Positions 24,436 through 33,611 are shown, numbered from the stretch's first letter. The stretch: 64,000 nt of DNA from Actinacidiphila bryophytorum (GCF_016916835.1 NZ_JAFFIX010000019.1:1-64000); one strand, 5' to 3'. A program made the numbers and translations. Notes: generated by a model not told the origin, from the sequence alone.

Positions 24436-25740
24436 ATGCCCCGCCTCGCCGCGTGTTTCGCCGCGTCCCTCACCACAGCCGCCGTCCTGGCGGCCCCCGC
24501 CGTCCTCGCTCCCGCCACCGCGTCCGCGGCGGTCGTGCACCAGCGGGTCACCGCGGCCGACCTGGGGCCGCAAGGCCCCTGGCTCCGCCTCCAGGACGAC
24601 CCGTCCAACGCCGGGCGCCCCAACGGTGTGCAGGAGGTCGCGCCCTTCGCCGACCCGGTCCGCTTCAACGGCAGCCTCCACCTGTCGGTCGCCGGCGCCG
24701 CCCAGGCCCAGCAGGCCCAGGCCGCCCACTACTTCAACCGGGTCGCCACCTTCGGCGCGATCGGCGCGAACCCGCTGTCGTACGACATGTACGTCCGCGG
24801 CTGGACCAGCACCCCGTCGGCCGTCGCCTTCGGGGCGAACCTCCAGCTGCCCGGCTTCTGCCAGGGCGCCTTCACCACCCTCAGCTTCCAGCCGCAGCTG
24901 GCCACCGACGCGCAGGGCCGCACCGGTGCCGTCGCCGACACCTGGCGGCACTTCGACGCGGGCGGCGCCGCCCTGTGGCGCACCTCGCGGGCGGTCGGCA
25001 CGTTCGCCGCCGGCAGCGACCACCCCTTCAGCGACTACGCCGCCGCCTGCAACGCCACCGGTGACGGGGCGATCGGCGTGATCGCCAACGTCGGCCGGCT
25101 CGGCGACGCGAGCGCGAGCCTCGACACGTACGTGGACAACCTCACGGTCAACGGCACCGTCTACGACTTCGCCGTCGCCAGGACCGCGACCGGACGCGTC
25201 GACCTCACGCCCACCGCGCCCGGCGACCCGGGCGGCCCTGGCACGTGGAGCGCCGACGGCGCCTCGTCCGCCGCCCCGTCCGCACAGGCCGCCGCCTCGC
25301 CCGCCCAGGCCGCCCAGACCTCACCGGCCGACGGTGTCGCGCCGGCCGCGCTCAAGGGCGGCAACGGCGGTGGCGGCGGCGCGGCCTGTTCCGCCGAGGG
25401 CACCATCACCTTCACCAGCCCGGCCGACGGCCCCTTCTACAGCTCTGTCGGCACCCGCCTGACGCTGTCCCGCAAGGGCGGCCTGACCCCCGACGACGTC
25501 ACCCTGACCGCCAACGGCGAGCCGGTCTCGCTCGCCGAAGGCCCCGGCGGCACCCTCGTCGCCACGGTCACCCCTCCGACCGTCGTCGACCTCGGCCCCG
25601 GCGGCACCTACCGCACGACCGTCGCCCTGACCTGCAACCAGCCGGCCGCAGGCCCGGTGTCGGTCGCCGCGGAACTGCTGGCGCAGGGCTACGAGCCGCT
25701 CCAGCCGACCGGCGTCGTCGCCACGGCGGGCCGCAGGTAG
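24436..25740 (+). CDS. Secreted protein of unknown function
   Basis: This 434-residue protein starts with a Sec signal peptide: MPRLAACFAAS, a hydrophobic Ala/Val/Leu core, then an ATASA cleavage region at about residue 32. The mature part has a beta-rich domain (about 35-250), an Ala/Ser/Pro linker, a GGNGGGGGAAC hinge, then an Ig-like domain (about 317-425) containing two cysteines. I do not recognise a catalytic motif, and the architecture suggests a carbohydrate- or surface-binding role only loosely. It ends at a clear terminator. Confidence 0.8.
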   Translation: MPRLAACFAASLTTAAVLAAPAVLAPATASAAVVHQRVTAADLGPQGPWLRLQDDPSNAGRPNGVQEVAPFADPVRFNGSLHLSVAGAAQAQQAQAAHYFNRVATFGAIGANPLSYDMYVRGWTSTPSAVAFGANLQLPGFCQGAFTTLSFQPQLATDAQGRTGAVADTWRHFDAGGAALWRTSRAVGTFAAGSDHPFSDYAAACNATGDGAIGVIANVGRLGDASASLDTYVDNLTVNGTVYDFAVARTATGRVDLTPTAPGDPGGPGTWSADGASSAAPSAQAAASPAQAAQTSPADGVAPAALKGGNGGGGGAACSAEGTITFTSPADGPFYSSVGTRLTLSRKGGLTPDDVTLTANGEPVSLAEGPGGTLVATVTPPTVVDLGPGGTYRTTVALTCNQPAAGPVSVAAELLAQGYEPLQPTGVVATAGRR

Positions 25741-25763
25741 TCCTGCCCGCAGACACAACGGAT

Positions 25764-25796
25764 CGGCCCGGGTGGACGGTGAGTCCACCCGGGCCG
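25764..25796. terminator. Terminator between convergent secreted-protein and DUF2637 genes
   Basis: Perfect 14-bp complements at 25764-25777 and 25783-25796 with a 5-base loop, ending in GTTCG. It lies between two convergent genes and may act on both strands. Confidence 0.8.
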
Positions 25797-25833
25797 TTCG
25801 CCTGTCCTCTGTCTTGTGTCCGCGTAAGTGTCT

Positions 25834-27405
25834 CTACGGGATGTGCTCGGTGTCCGCCTCGGACTGGAAGCGGTAGCGCATGTCGCGGATCGAGGCGACC
25901 AGGTGGCGCTCCTCGGGCGCGGTGCCGCCGTAAAGGCTCGGCAGGTAGCGGGCGAACTGCCGGGCGTTCGGGAAGTGGCCCTGCTCGCGCACGTACTGGC
26001 GGTAGGCGGCGAAGTAGGCCTCCTCCACCGAGACCCCGTCGGGGATGTCGAGTCCCGGCTCGGGCACCGGCTCCGGCTCGGCCGCGGGCACGGCCACCGG
26101 CTCCTGCACGTCCTGCCGGACCGCGGCCGGGACCTCCTCGGCCCGCGGACCCGGGATCGTCCGGGTGCCGCCGTTCAGCCCGTTCGCCCCGTTGACCGCT
26201 GCCGCCGCGGCGCCGCCCAGCGGGCGGGTGCGGTTGGGTCCTGCCGGGACCCGTACCTGTCCCGCGGGCTCCGGCTCGGGCTGCGGCTGCTGCTGGGGCT
26301 GGAGCTGCTGGGCCTGCTGCTCGGCGAAAGCTTCCTGCTGCTGGTACTGCTCGTACTGCTGGGCCTGGAACTGCTGCTCCTGGATGTAGCCCTGCTGGGC
26401 CGCGAACCAGGGGCTGTTGTGCGGGGCGCCCTGCCACTGCTGCGCCTGCTGCTGCAACTGCTGCTGGTCGTAGGCGTACCGGGGGTCGTAGCGCGGGTCG
26501 TACCTGGGGTCGAAGTGCGGGTCGTAGCGCGGGTCGTACTGGTGCCCGTAGACCTGCTCCGCGTACAGCGGCTCCGGCACGTCCTCGGGCTCCGCTGCCT
26601 GGGCCGCCGCCTCGGCCGCTGAGGGCTGTGCACCTTCGCCGGCGGACTGCTGTGCGGCCTGCGCCGCCGGCTCGGCCGCCGCCGGTGCCGCCGTCAACTC
26701 CTTGGCGGGCGTGTGCGGTTCGATGCCGGCCGCGGCGAGCCCGGCGTCCGCGGTCTCGGTCAGCGGTACCCCGTACTTCGCCAGTCGCAGCGGCATGATC
26801 GCCTCGACCGGGGCCTTGCGCCGCCACGCGACGCCGTAGCGCGCCCGCAGCCTGGCCCGGTAGACCAGCCGGTCCTGCTCGCGCCTGATGACCTCCTCGT
26901 AGGAGCGCAGCTCCCACAGCTTCATCCGCCGCCACAGCCGGAAGGTCGGGAAGGGTGCGAGCAGCCAGCGGGTGAAGCGCACACCCTCCATGTGCTTGTC
27001 GGCGGTGATGTCCGCGACCCGGCCGATCGCGTGCCGTGCGGCCTCCACCGACACCACGAACAGCACCGGGATGATCGCGTGCATGCCCACACCCAGCGGG
27101 TCGGGCCAGGCCGCGGCGCCGTTGAAGGCGATCGTCGCCCCGGTCAGCAGCCACGCCGTCTGCCGCAGCAGCGGGAAGGGGATGCGCAGCCACGTCAGCA
27201 GCAGGTCGAGGGCGAGCAGGACGACGATGCCCGCGTCGACGCCGATCGGGAAGACGTTGGCGAACCAGCCGAAGCCCTTGTCGAGGGCGAGGGTGCGCAC
27301 GGCGGCATAGGATCCGGCGAAACCGATCCCGGCGATGATCACTGCGCCGGCGACGACCACCCCGACCAATATCCGGTGTGTCCGGGTCAAACGTATCGCG
27401 GCCAC
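25834..27405 (-). CDS. DUF2637 membrane protein with YDPR repeats
   Basis: This 523-residue protein has an N-terminal DUF2637-type membrane domain of about four helices (roughly 10-145), a cytoplasmic region rich in Arg, then a long Ala/Glu/Gln-rich stretch containing tandem DPRY/DPHF units (about 303-325) and polyglutamine tracts, and a folded C-terminal segment near VSVEEAYFAAYRQYVREQGHFPNARQFARYLPSLYGG. DUF2637 proteins include plasmid-spread-like proteins and chromosomal ones of unknown role. The GTG at 27405 has AGGAGGGG seven bases upstream; the longer frame to 27489 is rejected. It is monocistronic in appearance. Confidence 0.85.
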   Translation of the reverse strand: MAAIRLTRTHRILVGVVVAGAVIIAGIGFAGSYAAVRTLALDKGFGWFANVFPIGVDAGIVVLLALDLLLTWLRIPFPLLRQTAWLLTGATIAFNGAAAWPDPLGVGMHAIIPVLFVVSVEAARHAIGRVADITADKHMEGVRFTRWLLAPFPTFRLWRRMKLWELRSYEEVIRREQDRLVYRARLRARYGVAWRRKAPVEAIMPLRLAKYGVPLTETADAGLAAAGIEPHTPAKELTAAPAAAEPAAQAAQQSAGEGAQPSAAEAAAQAAEPEDVPEPLYAEQVYGHQYDPRYDPHFDPRYDPRYDPRYAYDQQQLQQQAQQWQGAPHNSPWFAAQQGYIQEQQFQAQQYEQYQQQEAFAEQQAQQLQPQQQPQPEPEPAGQVRVPAGPNRTRPLGGAAAAAVNGANGLNGGTRTIPGPRAEEVPAAVRQDVQEPVAVPAAEPEPVPEPGLDIPDGVSVEEAYFAAYRQYVREQGHFPNARQFARYLPSLYGGTAPEERHLVASIRDMRYRFQSEADTEHIP

Positions 27406-27608
27406 CCGCGACCCCTCCTGCCGCTCGGCAACTGGCCGCCCCAGACTGCCATACGCCAACGACGCTCCGGTGGCCACTCCGGCGGACAAACGTACGGATT
27501 GCTGATGGATTACGGACGGGCGGGGCAGCGTTTGTTACGTGTTCGCCGCCGCCGCGGCCCTCGGCCGGGCCGGAGCCGCCGGGCCGCCGCCGGGCAGCCG
27601 CCGGGCCG

Positions 27609-28307
27609 TCAGCTGTTGGCGCCGACGACGGCCAGGACCGCGTCCTTCGCCGCCCGCTCCGCACCGGAGACCACGGTCGCCGCCGACGGGTTCTTCTTGC
27701 CCTCCAGCCCGGCGCCGTTGTACTCGACGATCACCACGACGTTGCCGACCCGCGCCACGACCGTGTCGTTCTGCGAGGTCACCTTCGAGACCGTGGCCTT
27801 CGCCGCGACCGAACTCGCCTGGTCGCCGAGCTTGGCCACCGCCGCGGTCGTCGCGCCCGGCGCCTTGCCCAGCTGCGCGACCTGGTCGGCGTACCGGTCC
27901 TTGGCCTGCTGCTCGGCCGACGCGGTCGGTGTCGAGGTGAAGCGCTGCAAGGTCACCGACAGCCAGCGGTACTGGTAGCCGTCGGAGCCGTTGCCCGTCC
28001 ACGAGCAGCCCGCCCGCGCCGAGATGTCCTGGGACATCGCCGGGGTGCCCGCCGCCGACTTCACCTTCGGCACCAGTGCGGCCACCGTCGACTTGCCGAC
28101 CGTGACGCAGCCCTCGGGGAGCGTGCCGTACTTCGCGGGGGCGAGCGCCGGGGTCGTCGGCGTACCGCTGCCCGCCGTACTGCCGCCGGACTTGCCGGAG
28201 TCCGAGCCGCCGCCCGAGGAGCAGCCGGCGAGCAGCATCGCCGGGACCGCCGCCGCGCAGGCGAGCAGCAGGGCCGGCCGCGGTGCGGTGCGTCGTGGTC
28301 GTTCCAT
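27609..28307 (-). CDS. DUF3558 lipoprotein
   Basis: A 232-residue lipoprotein: signal sequence ending in the lipobox LLAGC at about residue 29, a Ser/Gly-rich linker, then a DUF3558 domain with paired cysteines (EGCVTV and AGCSW). These are exported, membrane-anchored proteins of unknown function that often occur in tandem in Streptomyces. A paralogue lies immediately upstream at 28417-29217 on the same strand. The start ATG at 28307 fits the short basic n-region MERPRRTAPR. Confidence 0.85.
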   Translation of the reverse strand: MERPRRTAPRPALLLACAAAVPAMLLAGCSSGGGSDSGKSGGSTAGSGTPTTPALAPAKYGTLPEGCVTVGKSTVAALVPKVKSAAGTPAMSQDISARAGCSWTGNGSDGYQYRWLSVTLQRFTSTPTASAEQQAKDRYADQVAQLGKAPGATTAAVAKLGDQASSVAAKATVSKVTSQNDTVVARVGNVVVIVEYNGAGLEGKKNPSAATVVSGAERAAKDAVLAVVGANS

Positions 28308-28416
28308 GGGTCCAAGTCCTCGTGTGTCTGCCCTGGGCTCCCCGCTGCCGCGGGGCAGGTGCCGGTCGGCCCTCCACCCTAAGGGGTGCGCGGCGGGTGC
28401 CCGTGCCGCGTACCGC

Positions 28417-29217
28417 TCAGCCCTCGACCCGGTGCTCCAGCTGCCCGGCCACCTTCTCGGCGCCGCTTTGCAGGTCAGCGCTCTGTGGTGGCGTGGCGGA
28501 AGCGGGCGAGGACTGCGTGTAGTGGATGCTCACCACGACGTTGGCGGTGCGGAAGACCAGCGTCACCACACGGCGTGCGGTGCCCTTCGAGGTCACGGGC
28601 ACGTCGTTGATGAATGCGGCGTTCCCCACATCCGTCAGCCGCCGCGGCGCAAGGTCCTGGCTGCTGCCGCCGGAACCCGACGGCGGGGTCCCGCCGTCCG
28701 CGCTGCCCGTCGGCGTCCCCGTCGGCGACGTGGTGGTCGCGCCGGGCAGCGGCAGTGGGGGGATCGACGCGGCGTCCGCCAGGTCGTCGAAGTCCGACTT
28801 CGCCTCGACCTCGTCGCTGACCGCCGGGTCGTAGGACACGACCCGCTCCATGTCGACGGCCAGGGTGCGGCTCGTGCCGTCCGGCGCCGCCGCCTTCCAG
28901 CTGCACCCGACCCTGCGGTCGGTGTCGTACGTCAGCGCCTCGGTGCCCGAGTAGTCGGCGGCGCCGGGCACCAGGGCCTTGAGGGTGTCCAGGTCCACCG
29001 CTGCGCACGGCTGCGGCAGCGTCTTGTACTTGCCGGGCGGTGCGGGGGAGATGCTGCCGCCGTAGGGCAGCTGCGCGGACTTGCCGTCATTCGCCGTGCC
29101 GCCGCTGCCGCTGCCCGTGCAGGCGGCGAGCGCGCCGACCGCAAGCGCCAGCACAGTTGCGCCGAACGCCACCTGCGGCCTTCGCATCGACCGCGCTGGG
29201 CGGAGCCCTTGCCTCAC
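28417..29217 (-). CDS. DUF3558 lipoprotein, paralogue of the downstream gene
   Basis: A 266-residue lipoprotein with lipobox LAAC, a short Gly/Ser linker and a DUF3558 domain with cysteines in PQPCAAVD and VGCSWKA. A Pro/Thr/Gly-rich insert near residues 160-190 separates two halves of the domain. The GTG at 29217 is preferred, since GAGAGG lies seven bases upstream; ATG at 29187 lacks a Shine-Dalgarno sequence and the frame to 29313 is too long. The gap to the second paralogue is 109 bp. Function unknown; the pair may respond to the same promoter. It is divergent from rtcB. Confidence 0.83.
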   Translation of the reverse strand: MRQGLRPARSMRRPQVAFGATVLALAVGALAACTGSGSGGTANDGKSAQLPYGGSISPAPPGKYKTLPQPCAAVDLDTLKALVPGAADYSGTEALTYDTDRRVGCSWKAAAPDGTSRTLAVDMERVVSYDPAVSDEVEAKSDFDDLADAASIPPLPLPGATTTSPTGTPTGSADGGTPPSGSGGSSQDLAPRRLTDVGNAAFINDVPVTSKGTARRVVTLVFRTANVVVSIHYTQSSPASATPPQSADLQSGAEKVAGQLEHRVEG

Positions 29218-29483
29218 GTGCCGCCTCTCGATCGGAATGCGCCCGGAATGCGGCGGATTCAGCCGTACGGCGTATGCCGGGTGACCCCGCTGCGGTAATT
29301 CCTTGGCGCGCATGAGCGAACCCTGGACACAATGTCTACCGCACGCCGCGCAGAAACCGCCCGTTGGGGTGGGTTTATCGGGTGACGCGTTGCCATATTC
29401 GACGAATCCGGCGATTGTGCCGTTTCGTCGCCTTCTTTCCGTTTCTTTGCGTGTCCCACACGCCGATGCCCGGGGGGGCAGCC

Positions 29484-30677
29484 ATGTCGTACACAGAAGT
29501 GCCCGGAGCCCGGGTCTCGATCCGCATGTGGACCGACCCGTCCACCGTCGACGACGGCGCGATGCAGCAGCTCCGCAACGTCGCCACGCTGCCCTGGATC
29601 AAGGGCCTCGCCGTGATGCCCGACGTCCACTACGGCAAGGGCGCCACGGTCGGCTCGGTCATCGCCATGCACGGCGCCGTCTGCCCGGCGGCGGTCGGCG
29701 TCGACATCGGCTGCGGCATGAGCGCGGTGAAGACCTCCCTGACCGCCAACGACCTCCCCGGCGACCTCTCCCGCCTCCGCACCCGCATCGAACAGTCCAT
29801 CCCGGTCGGCCGCGGCCTCCACCGCGACCCGGTGACCCCGGCCGACGTGCACGGCATGCCGACCGCGGGCTGGGACGACTTCTGGTCCCGGTTCGAGGGG
29901 CTGACCCCGGCGGTGCACTGGCGCGCCGAGCGCGCAGCCCAGCAGATCGGCACCCTGGGGTCGGGCAACCACTTCGTGGAGGTATGCCTGGATGAGTCCG
30001 GGAGTGTCTGGTTGATGCTGCATTCGGGCTCGCGGAACATCGGCAAGGAACTGGCCGAGTTCCACATCGGCGAGGCGCAGAAGCTCCCGCACAACCAGGG
30101 CCTGGTCGACCGCGACCTCGCGGTCTTCGTCGCGGACACCCCGCAGATGGCCGCCTACCGCAACGACCTGTTCTGGGCGCAGGAGTACGCCAAGCGCAAC
30201 CGCGCCCTGATGATGGGCCTGCTCCAGGACGTCGTCCGCAAGGAGTTCAAGAAGGCCCGGGTCACCTTCGACCAGGTCATCTCCTGCCACCACAACTACG
30301 TGGCGGAAGAGCGCTACGACGGTATGGACCTCCTCGTCACCCGCAAGGGCGCGATCCGGGCGGGCGCGGGCGACTACGGCATCATCCCGGGCTCCATGGG
30401 CACCGGTTCGTACATCGTGCGCGGCCTCGGCAACACCGCGGCCTTCAACTCCGCCTCGCACGGGGCCGGGCGCAAGATGAGCCGCGGCGCGGCCAAGCGG
30501 CGCTTCACCACCCGCGACCTGGAGGACCAGACCCGCGGTGTCGAGTGCCGCAAGGACTCGGGTGTGGTGGACGAGATCCCGGGCGCGTACAAGCCCATCG
30601 AGAAGGTCATCGACCAGCAGCGCGACCTGGTCGAAGTGGTGGCCAAGCTCAAGCAGGTCGTCTGCGTCAAGGGCTGA
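29484..30677 (+). CDS. rtcB: RtcB RNA ligase
   Basis: A 397-residue RtcB protein, which joins 2',3'-cyclic phosphate and 5'-OH RNA ends using GTP and Mn. The metal and guanylation residues are visible: DVHYGKG (Asp47), GVDIGCGM (Cys77), GSGNHFVE, HSGSRNIG, CHHNY, and the nucleophile His326 in NSASHGAGRKMSR. ATG 29484 follows a GGGGGGG run; the frame is open from 29364 but the shorter start matches the family. No archease or RNA cyclase gene lies nearby, so its role (tRNA or mRNA repair) is undefined. A terminator follows. Confidence 0.94.
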   Translation: MSYTEVPGARVSIRMWTDPSTVDDGAMQQLRNVATLPWIKGLAVMPDVHYGKGATVGSVIAMHGAVCPAAVGVDIGCGMSAVKTSLTANDLPGDLSRLRTRIEQSIPVGRGLHRDPVTPADVHGMPTAGWDDFWSRFEGLTPAVHWRAERAAQQIGTLGSGNHFVEVCLDESGSVWLMLHSGSRNIGKELAEFHIGEAQKLPHNQGLVDRDLAVFVADTPQMAAYRNDLFWAQEYAKRNRALMMGLLQDVVRKEFKKARVTFDQVISCHHNYVAEERYDGMDLLVTRKGAIRAGAGDYGIIPGSMGTGSYIVRGLGNTAAFNSASHGAGRKMSRGAAKRRFTTRDLEDQTRGVECRKDSGVVDEIPGAYKPIEKVIDQQRDLVEVVAKLKQVVCVKG

Positions 30678-30688
30678 ACGGCGTCCAC

Positions 30689-30722
30689 GGCGGCGGGGCA
30701 GGCACAGGCCGGCCCCGCCGCC
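30689..30722 (+). terminator. Terminator after rtcB
   Basis: Perfect 11-bp complements at 30689-30699 and 30712-30722 with a 12-base loop, eleven bases after the rtcB stop. Confidence 0.7.
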
Positions 30723-30727
30723 GGGCG

Positions 30728-30756
30728 TTGACGGTGGGGTGGGGGCGTGTTATTCA
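30728..30756 (+). promoter_or_regulatory. Sigma-70-type promoter for the alginate-lyase-like gene
   Basis: TTGACG at 30728-30733 and TATTCA at 30751-30756 are separated by exactly 17 bases. Transcription would begin near 30763, immediately before the DasR-like operator. Confidence 0.65.
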
Positions 30757-30770
30757 ACTGGGGCGCACCC

Positions 30771-30786
30771 TTTGGACTAGACCACG
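30771..30786 (+). promoter_or_regulatory. DasR-like operator (dre) upstream of the alginate-lyase-like gene
   Basis: TGGACTAGACCA at 30773-30784 differs at one base from the core TGGTCTAGACCA of DasR responsive elements, which control GlcNAc and chitin use in Streptomyces. It lies just downstream of the promoter at 30728-30756 and 24 bp before the start codon, a suitable place for repression. Binding has not been shown, and other GntR or carbohydrate regulators recognise similar sites. Confidence 0.6.
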
Positions 30787-30809
30787 ACTCTAGGCTTGGG
30801 GACCCCCAC

Positions 30810-31997
30810 ATGAAATGGCGTGTGAAAGTGCTCGCGGCCGTCAGTGCCGCGGGTGTTGCCGGTGCGGTCGGACTGCTGGGCTCTGGCAGTGCTTCGGCTG
30901 CCGCTGCCGGGCAGATCACCGGGCTCGGCGGGAAGTGTGTGGACGTGGCTGCCGCGTCGAGTGCCAACGGGACGCATGTGCAGCTCTACGACTGCAACGG
31001 GACGGCCGCGCAGAGCTGGACGGTCGGCAACGCCGACAACTCGGTGCGGGCGCTCGGCAAGTGCATGGACGTCACGGCCGCCTCGACGGCCAGCGGCGCC
31101 AAGGTGCAGCTGTACGACTGCAACGGCACCGCGGCCCAGCAGTGGACCGCCGGCAACGGCGAGCTGGTCAACACCGGCTCCGGCAAGTGCCTGGACGCGA
31201 CCGACCAGTCCTCCGCCAACGGCACCCAGCTGCAGATATGGACGTGCACCGGCGCGGCCAACCAGAAGTGGACGCTGCCCGGCGGCTCGACGCCGCCGTC
31301 CGGCGGGCTGAACACCGGGGTGGCGCCCGGCGGCAACTTCAACCTGTCGGTGTGGGAGCTGCAGGAGCCGGTGGGCTCGCCCGGTTCGCCCACCACGATC
31401 TCGTCGTCGCGGCTGCAGGGCGCCGGCGGCTACCAGGACTCGTACTTCTACACCGACGGGTCGGACGGCGCCATGACCTTCTGGGCGCCGGAGAAGGGCG
31501 TCACGACGCCGAACTCCAACTACGCACGCTCCGAGCTGCGCGAGATGAACACCAACGGCAGCGCCGCCGACTGGTCGCTGGCCGGCACCCACCGGATGAA
31601 CGCGACGCTGCGGGTGGTCTCGGTGACCTCCAACGTGTGCGTCGGGCAGATCCACCTCGGCTCCGGCGGCACCTCGACCAAGCCGCTGATCGAGCTGTAC
31701 TACCACTCCAACGGCGACATCGTCGCGGGCGTGGAGAACTCGCCGTCCGGCGGCCAGACCACGCACACCGTCGGGCACGTCGCCGTCGGCACGACGTGGA
31801 CCTACACGATCGGCGTGTCCGGCGGGAACACCATCGACCTGACGGTCAACGGAAGCACGACGCACTACGCCATCCCGTCGTCCTTCAACCCCTACAAGCA
31901 GTACTTCAAGGCCGGTTCCTACAACCAGTCGTCGTCCGACAGCACCACCAAGGGCGCGCGCGTCGCCTTCTACGCGCTCACCGTCGCGCACAGCTGA
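30810..31997 (+). CDS. Secreted ricin-B-lectin/PL7 alginate-lyase-like enzyme
   Basis: This 395-residue exported protein has a signal peptide (about 1-33), a ricin-B-type lectin domain (about 35-155) with the three QxW repeats QSW, QQW and QKW, a short Pro/Gly linker, and a polysaccharide lyase family 7 domain (about 168-395). The PL7 motifs are RSELREM (240-246), VGQIH (278-282) and YFKAGSYNQ (about 370). It should cleave alginate or another uronate-containing polymer outside the cell, with the lectin domain targeting substrate. ATG 30810 gives the signal peptide. It appears monocistronic and ends at a bidirectional terminator. Confidence 0.9.
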   Translation: MKWRVKVLAAVSAAGVAGAVGLLGSGSASAAAAGQITGLGGKCVDVAAASSANGTHVQLYDCNGTAAQSWTVGNADNSVRALGKCMDVTAASTASGAKVQLYDCNGTAAQQWTAGNGELVNTGSGKCLDATDQSSANGTQLQIWTCTGAANQKWTLPGGSTPPSGGLNTGVAPGGNFNLSVWELQEPVGSPGSPTTISSSRLQGAGGYQDSYFYTDGSDGAMTFWAPEKGVTTPNSNYARSELREMNTNGSAADWSLAGTHRMNATLRVVSVTSNVCVGQIHLGSGGTSTKPLIELYYHSNGDIVAGVENSPSGGQTTHTVGHVAVGTTWTYTIGVSGGNTIDLTVNGSTTHYAIPSSFNPYKQYFKAGSYNQSSSDSTTKGARVAFYALTVAHS

Positions 31998-32011
31998 GGC
32001 GGCAGGACGGA

Positions 32012-32045
32012 CCGGCGGGCGGGGGCAGCGGCCCCCGCCCGCCGG
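32012..32045. terminator. Bidirectional terminator between lyase and phospholipase genes
   Basis: Perfect 15-bp complements at 32012-32026 and 32031-32045 with a 4-base loop. It lies between the convergent PL7 and PLA2 genes. Confidence 0.85.
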
Positions 32046-32050
32046 GCGGT

Positions 32051-32530
32051 TCAGGCGGCCTGCCGGGCCGGCGCAGCCGAGCCGAAGATGTCCACCGCGT
32101 GGTAGTAGGTCCACGCGGTGGAGTCGCACGCGGTCTTCGTCGCGCCCGAGTAGCCGGCGCAGACCCGCTTGAGGTCGGCGTAGAGCATGTCGTCCAGCCG
32201 GGCCTTGTTGGCGGTGAAGGTGCCGGCCTTCTTGTAGTTGCGGTAGCCGAAGTCGTGCCGGGCGCAGGCGGTCTTGAAGGGGAAGCCGAACGGGTTGTCG
32301 GGGGAGTCCGAGCAGTAGTCGGTCGACCAGTCGAAGCCGTAGGCGGACCAGGCGGCCTGGTTGTTGCGGGCGGCCAGCCAGGCGTTGTAGCTGGACGCGC
32401 TGGTCTGCGTCCAGCTGCTGAGCACCTGCGCCTTGTCGGCGGGCGCGGCGCCCGCGGGCGTGGCCACGGCGAGCAGGGCGGGCAGCGACAGGGCGGCCGC
32501 GGCGAACGGGAGTGCCAGGCGGATGCGCAT
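32051..32530 (-). CDS. Secreted phospholipase A2
   Basis: A 159-residue exported enzyme with a signal peptide ending near residue 29 (ATPAGA-A). The mature part is the small prokaryotic phospholipase A2 fold: CSDSPDNPFGFPFKTACARHDFGYRN carries the catalytic His92-Asp93 pair and calcium-loop residues, with four cysteines (73, 89 and two later) expected to form two disulfides. It hydrolyses the sn-2 ester of phospholipids. ATG 32530 has GGAGG seven bases upstream. The length and motif match the Streptomyces violaceoruber type. Confidence 0.93.
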   Translation of the reverse strand: MRIRLALPFAAAALSLPALLAVATPAGAAPADKAQVLSSWTQTSASSYNAWLAARNNQAAWSAYGFDWSTDYCSDSPDNPFGFPFKTACARHDFGYRNYKKAGTFTANKARLDDMLYADLKRVCAGYSGATKTACDSTAWTYYHAVDIFGSAAPARQAA

Positions 32531-32757
32531 GAGGGGACCTCCGGGCGTGCGTGGGCCGGGCCGCGGCCGCAGGGGCGGGCCGGGGCCGGTCCACGAGGAC
32601 GGGAACGGGCCGTACGGGGTGTTGCGGGGCGTACGGGGTCGTACGGGTCTACGCGCGAAGACCTGACGCGGACATGGTTCCCGGGTGCGGCGCGCCGCTA
32701 ACCCCCGCAACAACGGAAGTTGACGGTGTGCCAGGAGTTCACCCGCAGGTGTGACGG

Positions 32758-33522
32758 TTACTGCTCGCGGTGCACCTTGTAGTTGGACGCCTGGGCGCGC
32801 GGGCGCAGCACCAGCAGGTCCACGTTCACATGGGCCGGGCGGGTCACGGCCCACGCCACGGTGTCGGCGACGTCGTCCGCGGTCAGCGGCTCGGCCACCC
32901 CGGCGTACACCGCCTCGGCGCGGCTCGCGTCGCCGCGGAAGCGGGTGAGGGCGAACTCGTCGGTCTTGACCATGCCGGGGGCGATCTCGATGATCCGCAC
33001 CGGGTGGCCGTTCAGCTCCAGCCGCAGCGTCTCGGCGATGACGTGCGCGCCGTGCTTGGCGGCCACGTAACCGCCGCCGCCCTCGTACGTCGCCAGGCCC
33101 GCGGTCGAGGACAGGACGACGATCGTGCCGTCGCCCGACGAGCTGAGCGCGGGCAGCAGGGCCTGCGTGACGTTGAGCACACCGAGCACGTTCACCTCGA
33201 ACATCGCCCGCCAGTCCGCCGGGTCGGCGGTGGCGACCGGGTCGGTGCCGAGCGCGCCGCCCGCGTTGTTGACCAGCACATGCACCGGCGGGTACGCGTC
33301 GAGGCCGGCCGCGAAGGCGTCCACTGCGGCCCTGTCGGTCACGTCCAGGGCGTACACGGCGACGCTGCGACCGTCGGCGGCCAGCTCCTTGGCCAGCGCG
33401 TCCAGCTTCTCCGCGCGGCGGGCGGTGAGCACGACGTGGAAGCCGGCCTCGGCGAGCCTGCGGGCGGTCGCGGCGCCGATACCGCTGCTCGCGCCGGTGA
33501 CCACTGCGGTACGGGTGCTCAT
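32758..33522 (-). CDS. SDR-family oxidoreductase (YdfG/serine-dehydrogenase-like)
   Basis: A 254-residue classical short-chain dehydrogenase. The cofactor motif is TGASSGIG, with NNAG and the catalytic SSTAG...YVAAKHG residues (Ser, Tyr and Lys). The RxxK-like basic region VLTARRAEKLDAL after strand 2 suggests NADPH preference. The C-terminal VDLLVLRPRAQASNY matches the YdfG-type 3-hydroxy acid dehydrogenases. ATG 33522 has GAGAGG nine bases upstream. It is a single gene between two long gaps. Confidence 0.88.
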   Translation of the reverse strand: MSTRTAVVTGASSGIGAATARRLAEAGFHVVLTARRAEKLDALAKELAADGRSVAVYALDVTDRAAVDAFAAGLDAYPPVHVLVNNAGGALGTDPVATADPADWRAMFEVNVLGVLNVTQALLPALSSSGDGTIVVLSSTAGLATYEGGGGYVAAKHGAHVIAETLRLELNGHPVRIIEIAPGMVKTDEFALTRFRGDASRAEAVYAGVAEPLTADDVADTVAWAVTRPAHVNVDLLVLRPRAQASNYKVHREQ

Positions 33523-33611
33523 GTCGTGCTGCCTCTCGGGCTCCGGGGGTGCTGCGCTGCGTTCCTCCGCAGCATATGCGGCGGCCTGCGCGGTCCGTAC
33601 GGCCGTACGCC

